From assembly GCA_937898685.1 (NCBI GenBank), contig CALEJT010000068.1, forward strand, positions 1-54,470: 54,470 bases of DNA. The letters run 5' to 3'. Within the stretch, counting starts at the first letter, position 1. The number at the start of each line of letters is the position of its first letter. The position numbers and the translations under genes were made by a program. Under the pieces are notes generated by a model that worked only from the letters and a program-made list of their open reading frames with translations, was not told the origin of the DNA and did no database searches. Source of the stretch: an uncultured Gammaproteobacteria bacterium. Lineage in GTDB: Bacteria > Pseudomonadota > Gammaproteobacteria > Pseudomonadales > Pseudohongiellaceae. Of this stretch, positions 19,739 through 28,586 are shown in pieces.

Positions 19739-21211
19739 TCACTCGTCCCACTGACGATCGTCGCGCGCGATGAGCGAGATCGAGGAAATCGGCCCCCACG
19801 AACCCGCGGGATAGGGATCGGGAGCTTCGCCGGTTTCCTGCCAAAGCTCCAGGATCCGATCCACCCAGCGCCAGGCCTGCTCCACCTCATCGCGGCTGAC
19901 GAACCAACTCTGGTTGCGCAGCATCGCTTCGAGCAACAAGCGTTCGTAGGCATCGACGATGCGCGGCGTGTTGAAGGACTCGGAAAAACTCAGGTCCAAA
20001 CGATTCTTCGCGATGCGTCCGATCTCGGTGATGCCCGGCACCTTGTTCATCATCTGCAGCTCGATGCCTTCGTCGGGCTGCAGACGAATGGTGAGCTTGT
20101 TGGGCGGCAGCGTGGGATAGCTGTCCCGGAAGATGTTGTGCTGCTGCGCCTTGAAGTGGATGTTGATCTCGCTGTGCTTCACCGCCAGACGCTTACCCGT
20201 GCGTAGATAAAAAGGCACACCCGACCAGCGCCAGTTGTCGATCTGTGCCTTGATGGCGACGAAGGTCTCGGTCTTGCTGTCGCGATTGGCGCCCTGTTCG
20301 TTGCGATACCCCGGCACCGGTTGGCCCTTGATGAAGCCTTCGGTGTACTGGCCACGCACCACGGTACGCGCGAGGTTCTCGCGTGTGATCGGACGCAGGG
20401 CCTTCAGCACTTTCAGCTTTTCACTGCGAATGCTTTCAGCGGAAAGATCCGCCGGTGGCTCCATCGCGAGCAGGCACAGGATCTGCAAAAGATGGTTCTG
20501 CACCATGTCGCGCATCTGGCCGGCCTTGTCATAGAAAGCCCAGCGATCCTCGATGCCCACGCTTTCCGCCACCGTGATCTGCACGTGGTCGATGCAGGTG
20601 TAATCCCAGTTGCTGGTGAAGAGTGCGTTGGCGAAGCGCAGTACCAACAGGTTCAGCACCGTCTCTTTGCCGAGATAGTGATCGATGCGGTAGATCTGGC
20701 GTTCGCTGAAGAAGGAACCGACCGTATCGTTGACCTGCTGTGAGGTCTTCAGGTTCTCTCCGATGGGTTTTTCCATCACGACCTGACTTTCCGGCGTGAT
20801 CAGTCCGGCGGCATCGAGGCCCTGGCAGATCGGCGCATAGAGTGCGGCAGGAGTGGCAAAGTAGAAGAGATTGGGCAGCGCGTTGTCACCGAACCACTCC
20901 TTCAGCACCGTGTAGGCCTGCGCTTCACCGAACTCGAGATTCTGATAGCTGAAGCGCGCCATCAAACGCCGCAGCACGCTTTGATCGAGATTGCTGCCGA
21001 CGAACTGCACCAGCGAATTCATCACCATGTTGCGGAAGTCATCCAGACTCAGCTCGCGATGCGCCAGACCCAACAGGCGCGTGTCGGGGTGCAGCAGGTT
21101 TTCCTTGTCCAGGTGATAGAGCGCACCGAGCAATTTGCGGCGCGCCAGATCACCGGTGATACCGAAGATGACGAGATTGCAGGCGGCTGGCTGATGATGC
21201 ACGGAAGTCAT
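19739..21211 (-). CDS. zwf: Glucose-6-phosphate 1-dehydrogenase
   Basis: Zwf oxidises glucose-6-phosphate to 6-phosphogluconolactone and makes NADPH. The 490 residues match the family. The N-terminus has the coenzyme motif IFGITGDLARRKLLGALYHL, and the active-site segment is YRIDHYLGKETVLNLLVLRF. The C-terminal domain has RWSGVPFYLRTGKRLA. An AAGAGG precedes the ATG. It lies 30 bases downstream of the transglutaminase gene on the same strand and converges on glgA, with the two stops within seven bases. The usual partners pgl and edd are not next to it. Confidence 0.96.
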   Translation of the reverse strand: MTSVHHQPAACNLVIFGITGDLARRKLLGALYHLDKENLLHPDTRLLGLAHRELSLDDFRNMVMNSLVQFVGSNLDQSVLRRLMARFSYQNLEFGEAQAYTVLKEWFGDNALPNLFYFATPAALYAPICQGLDAAGLITPESQVVMEKPIGENLKTSQQVNDTVGSFFSERQIYRIDHYLGKETVLNLLVLRFANALFTSNWDYTCIDHVQITVAESVGIEDRWAFYDKAGQMRDMVQNHLLQILCLLAMEPPADLSAESIRSEKLKVLKALRPITRENLARTVVRGQYTEGFIKGQPVPGYRNEQGANRDSKTETFVAIKAQIDNWRWSGVPFYLRTGKRLAVKHSEINIHFKAQQHNIFRDSYPTLPPNKLTIRLQPDEGIELQMMNKVPGITEIGRIAKNRLDLSFSESFNTPRIVDAYERLLLEAMLRNQSWFVSRDEVEQAWRWVDRILELWQETGEAPDPYPAGSWGPISSISLIARDDRQWDE

Positions 21212-21241
21212 GCTGGCCTCTTACGTTGCAGGGCCGGAGCT

Positions 21242-24200
21242 TCAACTCCGGCCGTAGTCCTTGTAGCGCAGATCGAGCGTGCACGGCGTTTGTGGATGCG
21301 GCTGCTCGTCGCGGATCTGCAACTTGCCCTGCCGATGACCTTGCGTGATGAAGCGAGCGGTGCGGCGCGCTTCGGCCTCGTTGGCATTCACCGGGAAGGT
21401 GTCGTAGTTGCGTCCGCCGGGATGGCCTACATGATACTGACACCCACCCAAGGAGCGCTGCTGATGCAGATCCACGACTTCGATGACAAGCGGCGTATGC
21501 ACGGGAATCGTCGGATGCAACGCCGACCACGGTGCCCAGGCCTTGTAGCGGATGCCTCCGACGAACTCGCCATCACGTCCCGTGGAATGCAGAGGAATGC
21601 GGCGGCCGTTGCAGCAGAGTGCAAGACGATTGCCCACCAACCCTCGCACGAGCACCTGTAGACGTTCCACCGACGAGTCGACATAACGCGCGGTGCCCGT
21701 CGCGGTGCTTTCTTCACCAAGCACGTGCCAGGGCTCGATCGCGCCATGAATGTCGACGTCGAGCCCCGCTACATGGAAGCGACCGTAATGCGGGAAGCGA
21801 AATTCCTGGAACGGCAACAGCCACTCCAGTGAGAAGGGGAAGCCGGCGTCGTTGAGGTCCTGCACCACCCACTGCATGTCCTGCCACACGAAGTAGGGCA
21901 GCATGAAGCGGTCGTGCAATTGATTCCCCCACGGGATGAGCGGCTTCTCGTAGGGCTGTTGCCAGAACCAGGCGACCAGCGTACGCAGCAGCAGGAGCTG
22001 CACGGCACTCATCTGCCAATGCGGCGGCATCTCGAAGTTGCGGAATTCCACGAGGCCCAAGCGGCCGCTGGCGCTGTCGGGCGAATAGAGTTTGTCGATG
22101 CAGAATTCGGCGCGGTGTGTGTTGCCGGTGAGGTCGACGAGGAAGTTGCGCAGGATGCGATCGACCAACCAGGGCTTGTCGGTTTCGCCGCGCGGCAACT
22201 GCTGCAGTGCGATCTCGAGTTCATACAGGTTGTCGTCACGCGCTTCATCCACACGTGGCGCCTGACTCGTCGGGCCGATGAATTGGCCCGAGAACAGATA
22301 GGAAAGTGCTGGATGGTTCTGCCAGTAACGAATCAAACTCGCCAGCAAATCGGGGCGACGCAGGAAAGGACTGTCTTCTGGCTTTGCGGCTCCCATCGTG
22401 ACGTGGTTGCCGCCACCGGTTCCCGTGTGCTTGCCGTCGAGCATGAATTTTTCCGTGCCCAAACGGCAGGTGCGGGCGCGCTCGTACAAGGTCGAGATGA
22501 TCTGCGTGAGTTCCTGCCAGTTCGACGCCGGATGCACGTTCACTTCGATCACGCCGGGGTCGGGCGTGATGAGCAGCTTGTTCAGGCGCGGATCACGCGG
22601 TGGCTCGTAACCTTCGAGAATCAATGGCAGCTGCAATTGGGCTGCCACCTGCTGCAAGGTGTCGCAGAGTTGCAGATAGACCTCGAGCCGAGTAAGCGGC
22701 GGCATGAATACATAGAGATGACCGTCACGCACCTGGATGCAGAGCGCGGTGTGAACGATCTTCTCGATCTTGCTCACCTTGGCGGCCTTGCCGCTCATCT
22801 TCGCGATGGGACCGGTGCTCTGGCGCTGTCCGGTAACCACTTTGGGTAATTTCAATTGGCCACGATCGTTGAAGGGATCGAGCTCGAAATCGTATTCGCG
22901 CTCGACTTCCCACGGCAGGCTGGCGAGCGGCAGGCGCAGTCCCAATGGGGAGTCACCGGGCAGCAGGAACATCTTCTCGCGTTTGAATTCCCAACGGCTG
23001 CTGATCCAGCGTCCCTCCTTCTCATCACCGGACCAAGCCAGGGGCAGGGCGAAACCAACCTGCTTGTCCAGCCCCTGATCGAAGAGACGACGCAGTCGCT
23101 GGCGCTCGAGTGGATCGGCGAGCTTGTTGTCTTCCACCGTGAGGTTCACGGGCAGCTTGCCCTCGCGATGCAGGTAGTACTCCTGATCCTCGAAAGCCGG
23201 CACGAGATAGCGAGGATCGAGCGCGAGTGCTTCGCACAGCGCTTCCGCGAAGCGTTTGGCATCGCTGTCTTTCACCTTGCCCGGCTGCGACGGCGAATCG
23301 AGCAGCGAAGCATCCTGCCAGAGTGGAGCAGCATCCTTGCGCCAGAAGAGGCCAAGCGCCCAGCGCGGCAGCGGTTCCCCCGGATACCATTTGCCCTGGC
23401 CGTGATGCACCAGACCCTGTGGTGCAAAGGCTGCGCGCAATTCCTGCAGGAGATTGCCGGCCAGCTTGAGTTTGTCTTCACCGAGCGCTGCCGTGTTCCA
23501 CTGCGCGCTTTCCATGTCGTCGATGGAGACGAAGGTGGGTTCTCCGCCCATCGTGAGTCGCACGTTGCCGCGCTCGAGGACTTCATCCACCTTCTTGCCG
23601 AGCGTGTCGATGGCAAGCCACTGTTCTTCGGTGTAGGGCTTGGTCACACGAGGATCTTCATGAATACGTGTGACGGTATTCGCATAGGAAAACTCGACTT
23701 CGCAGATGCTGGTGGCACCCGTGACCGGTGCTGCGCTTTGTGGGTCGGGCGTACAGGCGAGCGGAATGTGCCCTTCGCCGGCGAAGAGCCCCGAGGTCGG
23801 ATCGAGCCCGATCCAACCCGCGCCCGGCAGGAACACTTCGGTCCAGGCATGTAGATCCGTGAAATCCTTTTCGGGTCCAGACGGACCATCGAGTGCTTTC
23901 TGATCGGGGGCGAGTTGTACGAGGTAACCGGAGACGAAACGCGCGGCGAGACCGAGGTTGCGCAGCAGTTGTACCAGCAACCAGGCGCTGTCGCGACATG
24001 AGCCCGATCCCAATTCGAGAGTTTCCTCACAGCTTTGTACACCGGGATCGAGTCGAATCAGATAGCTGACGGTGCGCTGCACCAACTGATTGACGGCGAC
24101 GAGGAAGGCAATGGTAGGCTGTCGGCTCCGATCGACCTGAGCCATCAGCTGCTGCAAGCGAGGTCCGCTCTCCATCACCTGGAGGTAGGGCGTGAGATCG

Positions 24201-24535
24201 CGGCGCAGTTGCGGTTCGTACTCGAAGGGGAAATTTTCAAAATTTTCTTCGAGAAAAAAGTCGAAGGGATTGATGACCGTCATGTCCACAATCACTTCGA
24301 CATCGAGTATCAACTCACGTGCCGGCTCTGGAAAAACCAGTCTCGCGAGATAATTCGAGAAAGGGTCCTGTTGCCAATTGATGAAATGATTCTCGGGTCG
24401 TACTTTCAGGGAGTACGCTTGAATCGGCATCTTGCAGTGCGGTGCTGGACGCAATCGAACGACATGTGGCAAGATGCTGGTCAATCGGTCGAAGCGGTAT
24501 TCAGTGTGATGTTTAATCGCGACCTTGATGGCCAT
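21242..24535 (-). CDS. Transglutaminase-like/DUF2126 large protein of the Anbu-amidoligase locus
   Basis: The protein of 1097 residues combines an N-terminal transglutaminase-like domain (about 1-290) with a C-terminal DUF2126 region (about 310-1097). The papain-like triad is visible as Cys180 in GSGSCRDSAWL, His229 in DLHAWTEVF and Asp245 in WIGLDPTSG. DUF2126 signatures include TMGGEPTFVSIDD, GKHTGTGGGNHVTMG and SQAPRVDEARDD. No signal peptide is seen, so it should be cytoplasmic. I chose ATG 24535 (MAIKVAIKHHTEYRFD), the usual N-terminus, rather than the more upstream codon at 24595. It is divergent from the ATP-grasp gene, 61 bases away. It may cleave or form amide bonds in a peptide; the substrate is not known. 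Confidence 0.92.
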   Translation of the reverse strand: MAIKVAIKHHTEYRFDRLTSILPHVVRLRPAPHCKMPIQAYSLKVRPENHFINWQQDPFSNYLARLVFPEPARELILDVEVIVDMTVINPFDFFLEENFENFPFEYEPQLRRDLTPYLQVMESGPRLQQLMAQVDRSRQPTIAFLVAVNQLVQRTVSYLIRLDPGVQSCEETLELGSGSCRDSAWLLVQLLRNLGLAARFVSGYLVQLAPDQKALDGPSGPEKDFTDLHAWTEVFLPGAGWIGLDPTSGLFAGEGHIPLACTPDPQSAAPVTGATSICEVEFSYANTVTRIHEDPRVTKPYTEEQWLAIDTLGKKVDEVLERGNVRLTMGGEPTFVSIDDMESAQWNTAALGEDKLKLAGNLLQELRAAFAPQGLVHHGQGKWYPGEPLPRWALGLFWRKDAAPLWQDASLLDSPSQPGKVKDSDAKRFAEALCEALALDPRYLVPAFEDQEYYLHREGKLPVNLTVEDNKLADPLERQRLRRLFDQGLDKQVGFALPLAWSGDEKEGRWISSRWEFKREKMFLLPGDSPLGLRLPLASLPWEVEREYDFELDPFNDRGQLKLPKVVTGQRQSTGPIAKMSGKAAKVSKIEKIVHTALCIQVRDGHLYVFMPPLTRLEVYLQLCDTLQQVAAQLQLPLILEGYEPPRDPRLNKLLITPDPGVIEVNVHPASNWQELTQIISTLYERARTCRLGTEKFMLDGKHTGTGGGNHVTMGAAKPEDSPFLRRPDLLASLIRYWQNHPALSYLFSGQFIGPTSQAPRVDEARDDNLYELEIALQQLPRGETDKPWLVDRILRNFLVDLTGNTHRAEFCIDKLYSPDSASGRLGLVEFRNFEMPPHWQMSAVQLLLLRTLVAWFWQQPYEKPLIPWGNQLHDRFMLPYFVWQDMQWVVQDLNDAGFPFSLEWLLPFQEFRFPHYGRFHVAGLDVDIHGAIEPWHVLGEESTATGTARYVDSSVERLQVLVRGLVGNRLALCCNGRRIPLHSTGRDGEFVGGIRYKAWAPWSALHPTIPVHTPLVIEVVDLHQQRSLGGCQYHVGHPGGRNYDTFPVNANEAEARRTARFITQGHRQGKLQIRDEQPHPQTPCTLDLRYKDYGRS

Positions 24536-24596
24536 CAGCAAAACTCTTGAGTCATGAATCTCTTTTGGAGCTGTAGGTTCTAGCAGTCCGTCCAAT
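24536..24596. promoter_or_regulatory. Shared divergent promoter region of the amidoligase locus
   Basis: Only 61 bases separate the start codons of the divergent transglutaminase and ATP-grasp genes, so both promoters must overlap here or reach into the coding regions. The stretch is more AT-rich than its surroundings. I see no convincing -35/-10 pair on either strand. Confidence 0.4.
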
Positions 24597-26048
24597 ATGC
24601 CAATTGATTGGAAATCATACCAGCCCGGCGAGTTTCACGACGAACTGATCAGCTCTCCCGGAAATCCCCGCAAACACGCCAGAGTCCTGGCCAAATACCT
24701 CGCCTCCCTCTCGCAAGAGGAATTGCAACATCGCAAGGATTCTGTTGATCACGCGATCAAGACCATGGGGATTTCCTTCACGGTCTACAGTGAAGCGGGC
24801 AACATCGACAGACAATGGCCGTTCGACCTCATTCCGCGCATCATCCCAAGCAAGGAGTGGGCCATTACCAGCAAGGGGCTGGAGCAGCGACTGAGGGCCC
24901 TCAACTGTTTCATTCACGACATCTATAACGACGGTCACATCTTCAAAGACAAGGTCGTTCCCTGGGATCTCATCGCCGAATCCGGCAACTATCGTCCGCA
25001 ATGTCAGGGCATGAAGCCCAAGCACAGTGTCTGGGCTCATATCTGTGGCACTGATTTGGTGCGTGATGCCAACGGTCGCTTCTACGTTCTCGAAGACAAC
25101 CTGCGCGTCCCCTCCGGTGTGTCCTACATGCTCGAGAACCGCACGGTTACCAAGCGTGTTTTCCCCGAACTGTTCGAGAACTACGACATCCAGCCCATCG
25201 GCGAATATCCGGATCGCTTGTTCGACACGCTCTCTTCGCTCTCGCCACGCGACGTGAAGCATCCGCAGATCGTGGTGCTCACCCCCGGCATCTACAACTC
25301 CGCCTACTTCGAACACTCTTTCCTCGCGCAACAGATGGGCGCCGAATTGGTGCAGGGTAGCGACCTCGTGGTCGATCAGGACAAGGTCTACATGAAGACC
25401 ATCCATGGTCTGGAGCGCGTGGACGTGATCTATCGTCGCATCGACGATCTCTTCCTCGATCCCGAATGCTTCAATCCCGATTCCGCACTCGGCGTCGCTG
25501 GCCTGATGCGTGCATGGCTGAAAGGTAACGTTGGTCTCGCCAACGCACCTGGCGCGGGTGTTGCAGATGACAAGGTCATCTACACCTACGTGCCGAAGAT
25601 CATCAAATACTATCTGGACGAAGAGCCGATTCTGCCGAACGTGCCGAGCTACCTCTGTGTCGATCCCAAACAGTGCGACCACGTGTTGAAGAACCTCGAC
25701 AAACTCGTGGTGAAGCCCGCGAACGAATCGGGCGGCTACGGTATGTTGATCGGTCCGCGTGCGAGCAAGCGCGAGCGCGAAGATTTCGCGGCGCGCATCA
25801 AGGCGAATCCCCGCAACTACATGGCGCAGCCGCTGGTGGCGCTGTCGACGGCACCGATCCTGATGGATGACGGCCACGTCGAGCCCCGTCACATCGACCT
25901 GCGTCCCTTCGTGCTGCAGGGGCGCGAGTTCTACGTGACGCCGGGCGGTCTCACCCGTGTGGCGCTGGTGAAAGGTTCCTATGTGGTGAACTCGTCGCAG
26001 GGGGGCGGCAGCAAGGACACCTGGATCGTGAACGAGGGGAGTCGCTGA
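24597..26048 (+). CDS. Circularly permuted ATP-grasp protein (DUF404/DUF407), putative amidoligase
   Basis: The protein of 483 residues belongs to the circularly permuted ATP-grasp type 2 family, predicted to join an amine to a carboxylate with ATP. Family segments visible are GLEQRLRALNCFIHDIYND near residue 95, FYVLEDNLRVPSGVSYMLEN near 160, VIYRRIDDLFLDPECF near 280 and LDKLVVKPANESGGYGMLIG near 370, plus HIDLRPFVLQG near the end. It starts a two-gene operon with the alpha-E gene, one base downstream. In known genomes these two genes occur with a transglutaminase and Anbu, as here. The biochemical product is not established. Confidence 0.92.
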   Translation: MPIDWKSYQPGEFHDELISSPGNPRKHARVLAKYLASLSQEELQHRKDSVDHAIKTMGISFTVYSEAGNIDRQWPFDLIPRIIPSKEWAITSKGLEQRLRALNCFIHDIYNDGHIFKDKVVPWDLIAESGNYRPQCQGMKPKHSVWAHICGTDLVRDANGRFYVLEDNLRVPSGVSYMLENRTVTKRVFPELFENYDIQPIGEYPDRLFDTLSSLSPRDVKHPQIVVLTPGIYNSAYFEHSFLAQQMGAELVQGSDLVVDQDKVYMKTIHGLERVDVIYRRIDDLFLDPECFNPDSALGVAGLMRAWLKGNVGLANAPGAGVADDKVIYTYVPKIIKYYLDEEPILPNVPSYLCVDPKQCDHVLKNLDKLVVKPANESGGYGMLIGPRASKREREDFAARIKANPRNYMAQPLVALSTAPILMDDGHVEPRHIDLRPFVLQGREFYVTPGGLTRVALVKGSYVVNSSQGGGSKDTWIVNEGSR

Positions 26049-26049
26049 G

Positions 26050-27024
26050 ATGTTGTCGAGCGTGGCCGAACGCATCTACTGGCTGGGCCGCTATCTCGAA
26101 AGGGTGGAGAACACGGCTAGGCTGATCAACGTCTATTCCGGCATGTTGTTGGATTTGCCACGCGGCACCAACATCGGCTGGGGCACGATGATCGACATCA
26201 TCGGTTGCAACGACGACTACGAGAAGATCAGCGAACGCTTCGAAGAAAAGCCCGTCGTCAAATTCCTGCTGAGCGATCCGCGCAATCCCTCCTCGCTCAT
26301 GAGTGGTGTCACCGCGATGCGGGAAAACGCGCGCACCACGCGTGAGATCATCCCAGCCGAAGCCTGGGAGCTGATCAACAATCTCTATCTACACATGAAG
26401 GACAACGCCAGCCGCTCCGGTAGTCGGCGCGGGCGGCAGCAGTTGCTCGAGACGGTGGTCGGTGAATGCCAGCGCATCTTTGGTCTGCTCACCGGCAGCA
26501 TGAATCACAACAGCAGTTACGCCTTCATCCAGCTCGGTCGCAAGATCGAGCGCGCCGACATGACCTCGCGCATGGTGGATGTGGGGTCCATCAGCCTCTT
26601 GCCCGTCTTCAATCGCAATACCAATCAGCGGCTCTTCCTCGAGCCCTACGAGAACGTGGTGTGGATGAACGTGCTGCGTTGCTTGAGCGGCTATCAGGCC
26701 TATCGCCAGACCGTGCGCAGTCAGGTGCGCGGTGAGGACGTGGTGCGCTTTCTGTTGCAGGACGAGGAGTTTCCGCGAGCCATCGGTTATTGCCTGAACG
26801 ACCTCGACAAGCAGTTGCGTTTCCTGCCCAACCCGGAGGAAGTGCTGCGCGCGGTGGCAAGGGTGAAGAAGATCACCACCGAGGTGGACATCACCAAACT
26901 TCTGGAATCGGGTCTGTTGGACTTCATCGACGAACTGCAGATTTCGATCGCCGACATCCACGAAGCCATCAGCCTGGCCTGGTTCCATCCGGAAGAGTGG
27001 CGCCGCATCGCGGGCGCCGATTGA
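26050..27024 (+). CDS. Alpha-E domain protein (DUF403)
   Basis: The protein of 324 residues is an all-helical DUF403/alpha-E protein. It begins with the typical MLSSVAERIYWLGRYLERVE and contains FIQLGRKIERADMTSRMVDV in the middle, and RFLLQDEEFPRAIGYCLNDL towards the end, with many conserved Glu and Arg residues. It starts one base after the ATP-grasp gene and is almost certainly its obligate partner. The family has no known activity; a role as helper or second catalytic component of peptide synthesis has been proposed from gene neighbourhoods. It converges on the Anbu gene with 24 bases between stops. Confidence 0.93.
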   Translation: MLSSVAERIYWLGRYLERVENTARLINVYSGMLLDLPRGTNIGWGTMIDIIGCNDDYEKISERFEEKPVVKFLLSDPRNPSSLMSGVTAMRENARTTREIIPAEAWELINNLYLHMKDNASRSGSRRGRQQLLETVVGECQRIFGLLTGSMNHNSSYAFIQLGRKIERADMTSRMVDVGSISLLPVFNRNTNQRLFLEPYENVVWMNVLRCLSGYQAYRQTVRSQVRGEDVVRFLLQDEEFPRAIGYCLNDLDKQLRFLPNPEEVLRAVARVKKITTEVDITKLLESGLLDFIDELQISIADIHEAISLAWFHPEEWRRIAGAD

Positions 27025-27048
27025 ACAGGCTAGGAGTTCAGCCCTGTT

Positions 27049-27798
27049 TCATAGGCTTTCTTCCGCCGGCGGCGGATGCGCTTCGGCCTGCGACCAGCTC
27101 AATTGCGGCAGCAGGTTGAATGCTTCTCTGAGACGCGCATCCCAGCTTTTCTTCAGTTCGCGCAGATATTCGCTGTCCGCGTCGAAACGGAAATAGCGAT
27201 TCGTGTCGAAGCTATTGGCGGGATAGATCAGTACTTCGATGGGCGGACCGACGGTGAGGTTACTGCGCATCGTGGCGTCCATCGACACGAGTGCGCATAG
27301 CGCGGCGGTTTCAAGCGAAGTATCGGGATTCAGGATGCGATCGAGGATCGGCTTGCCGTACTTGCTTTCGCCGATCTGCAGATAGGGCGTGTCCTTGCTG
27401 GATGTGATGTGGTTGCCTTCGGGATAGATCAGCACGATGCGGTGATCGCTGCCCTTGATCTGACCGCCGAGCAGAAAGCTGGCCTGAAAAGCCTGGCCGG
27501 CGTGTTTTTCCTGCTGCGCACGGCTGACTTCGCCGAGATAGTCCGCCGCCTCGCCGATGGTGGTCACCGTGTTGAGGCTGAGAGACGCGTTCTGCCGCAG
27601 ATCCCTGCGCAGTTGCGCCATGGTCGCCTGCGAGGTGGCCAGATTGCCGGCGGTGAGGACCACGAATTGACGTTCCGGGCCGAGATCGAAGCGGAACATC
27701 TTGCTGTAGGTGCTGACCTGATCGACGCCCGCATTGGTGCGGGAGTCCGAGCAGAACACCAGGCCGGCTTTCACCGAGATTGCCATGCAGTAAGTCAT
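27049..27798 (-). CDS. Anbu, proteasome-like peptidase
   Basis: This protein of 249 residues is an Anbu-type (ancestral beta subunit) Ntn-hydrolase that forms open ring assemblies. The start MTYCMAISVKAGLVFCSDSR puts Thr directly after Met as candidate nucleophile, with an Asp at position 17 and a Lys at 32 counted from that Thr, as expected for the proteasome fold. I chose ATG 27798, preceded by AAAGAGA; the frame stays open to 27957, but that part is not conserved in type. It shares a locus with the ATP-grasp, alpha-E and transglutaminase genes, as reported from comparative genomics. It may process a peptide made by that system. The phosphoribosyltransferase gene lies upstream on the same strand. 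Confidence 0.9.
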   Translation of the reverse strand: MTYCMAISVKAGLVFCSDSRTNAGVDQVSTYSKMFRFDLGPERQFVVLTAGNLATSQATMAQLRRDLRQNASLSLNTVTTIGEAADYLGEVSRAQQEKHAGQAFQASFLLGGQIKGSDHRIVLIYPEGNHITSSKDTPYLQIGESKYGKPILDRILNPDTSLETAALCALVSMDATMRSNLTVGPPIEVLIYPANSFDTNRYFRFDADSEYLRELKKSWDARLREAFNLLPQLSWSQAEAHPPPAEESL

Positions 27799-27856
27799 GC
27801 GAAGAATCTCTTTGCAGTTCGCAGCAAGGTTGCACACCCAGCCAGTTGGGGCGGGC

Positions 27857-27862
27857 AGTATA
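27857..27862 (-). promoter_or_regulatory. Candidate -10 element for Anbu
   Basis: The minus strand reads TATACT here, about 60 bases upstream of the Anbu start, in a 118-base gap after the phosphoribosyltransferase gene. A weak TTGCGG lies 21 bases further upstream, which is too far for an ideal -35. The gap suggests that Anbu has its own promoter. Confidence 0.35.
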
Positions 27863-27916
27863 GCGGAATCCTCGTGTGCGGTGCCGCAACGCGTCAGCGA
27901 TGCGCGGCGGGAAGAC

Positions 27917-28501
27917 TCAGGAGGCGTCGCGTTTGCGGAGCCGTTCACGCAACGCAAAGAGGCGAGGCACTAGTGTGCCGAGGCCCGGCTTGTGCTGCTG
28001 GATTTCTTCGTCGGTGAGTCCGTCGAGCTCGTGGGGGAACACCAGCCAATCATCGGTGGCGTGCACGTAGTAGTCGGGCACGCGGCCGGAGCGGTCGTTA
28101 CCGGGTTTGTAATAGGGCACGGCCGTGCGTACTTCCGGCATCGGCGAACAAAGTTTGCCGAGCTCGATCGTCACTTGGCGCAGGCTGAGACCGGAGTCGT
28201 GCACGTCGTCGACGAGCAGCACCTTGCTGGTCGGTTTCATGCGGCACAGCAATTCGTCGAGACCATAGACCTCGACGCGCGAGCGGGTAGCGATGCCGGT
28301 GTAGGACTTGGTGCGGATCGCTAGATGGTCCGAGTCGATGCCGATGTAGGCCAGTACCTCCTGTACCGTCACGCCCACGGGCGCGCCGCCGCGCCAGATG
28401 CCCACGATGAGGTCGGGGCGCCAGTCGCTTTCCGCGACCGCGAGAGCGAGTTGGATGGAATCGTGCAGGAGCTGGTCCGCGCTGATGTAATACTTGTGCA
28501 T
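27917..28501 (-). CDS. Phosphoribosyltransferase domain protein
   Basis: The protein of 194 residues has a type I phosphoribosyltransferase fold, with LIVGIWRGGAPVGV at the first strand and the PRPP loop VLLVDDVHDSGLSL. It resembles the xanthine/hypoxanthine-type family, but the base specificity cannot be read. The start is uncertain: MHKYYISADQLLHDS at 28501 looks like the conserved N-terminus, while an ATG at 28546 has a nearby AGGG. It is divergent from the symporter gene and lies upstream of Anbu on the same strand, 118 bases apart. It probably acts in purine salvage; a link to Anbu is only suggested by position. Confidence 0.87.
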   Translation of the reverse strand: MHKYYISADQLLHDSIQLALAVAESDWRPDLIVGIWRGGAPVGVTVQEVLAYIGIDSDHLAIRTKSYTGIATRSRVEVYGLDELLCRMKPTSKVLLVDDVHDSGLSLRQVTIELGKLCSPMPEVRTAVPYYKPGNDRSGRVPDYYVHATDDWLVFPHELDGLTDEEIQQHKPGLGTLVPRLFALRERLRKRDAS

Positions 28502-28586
28502 GGCTCGGAGGGGTAGTTCGGAGGGGGTAGTTGCTGAAGGCGGCATATTACCCTGCAAACGTCTAAGGCAGGAGGAGCAACACGCG

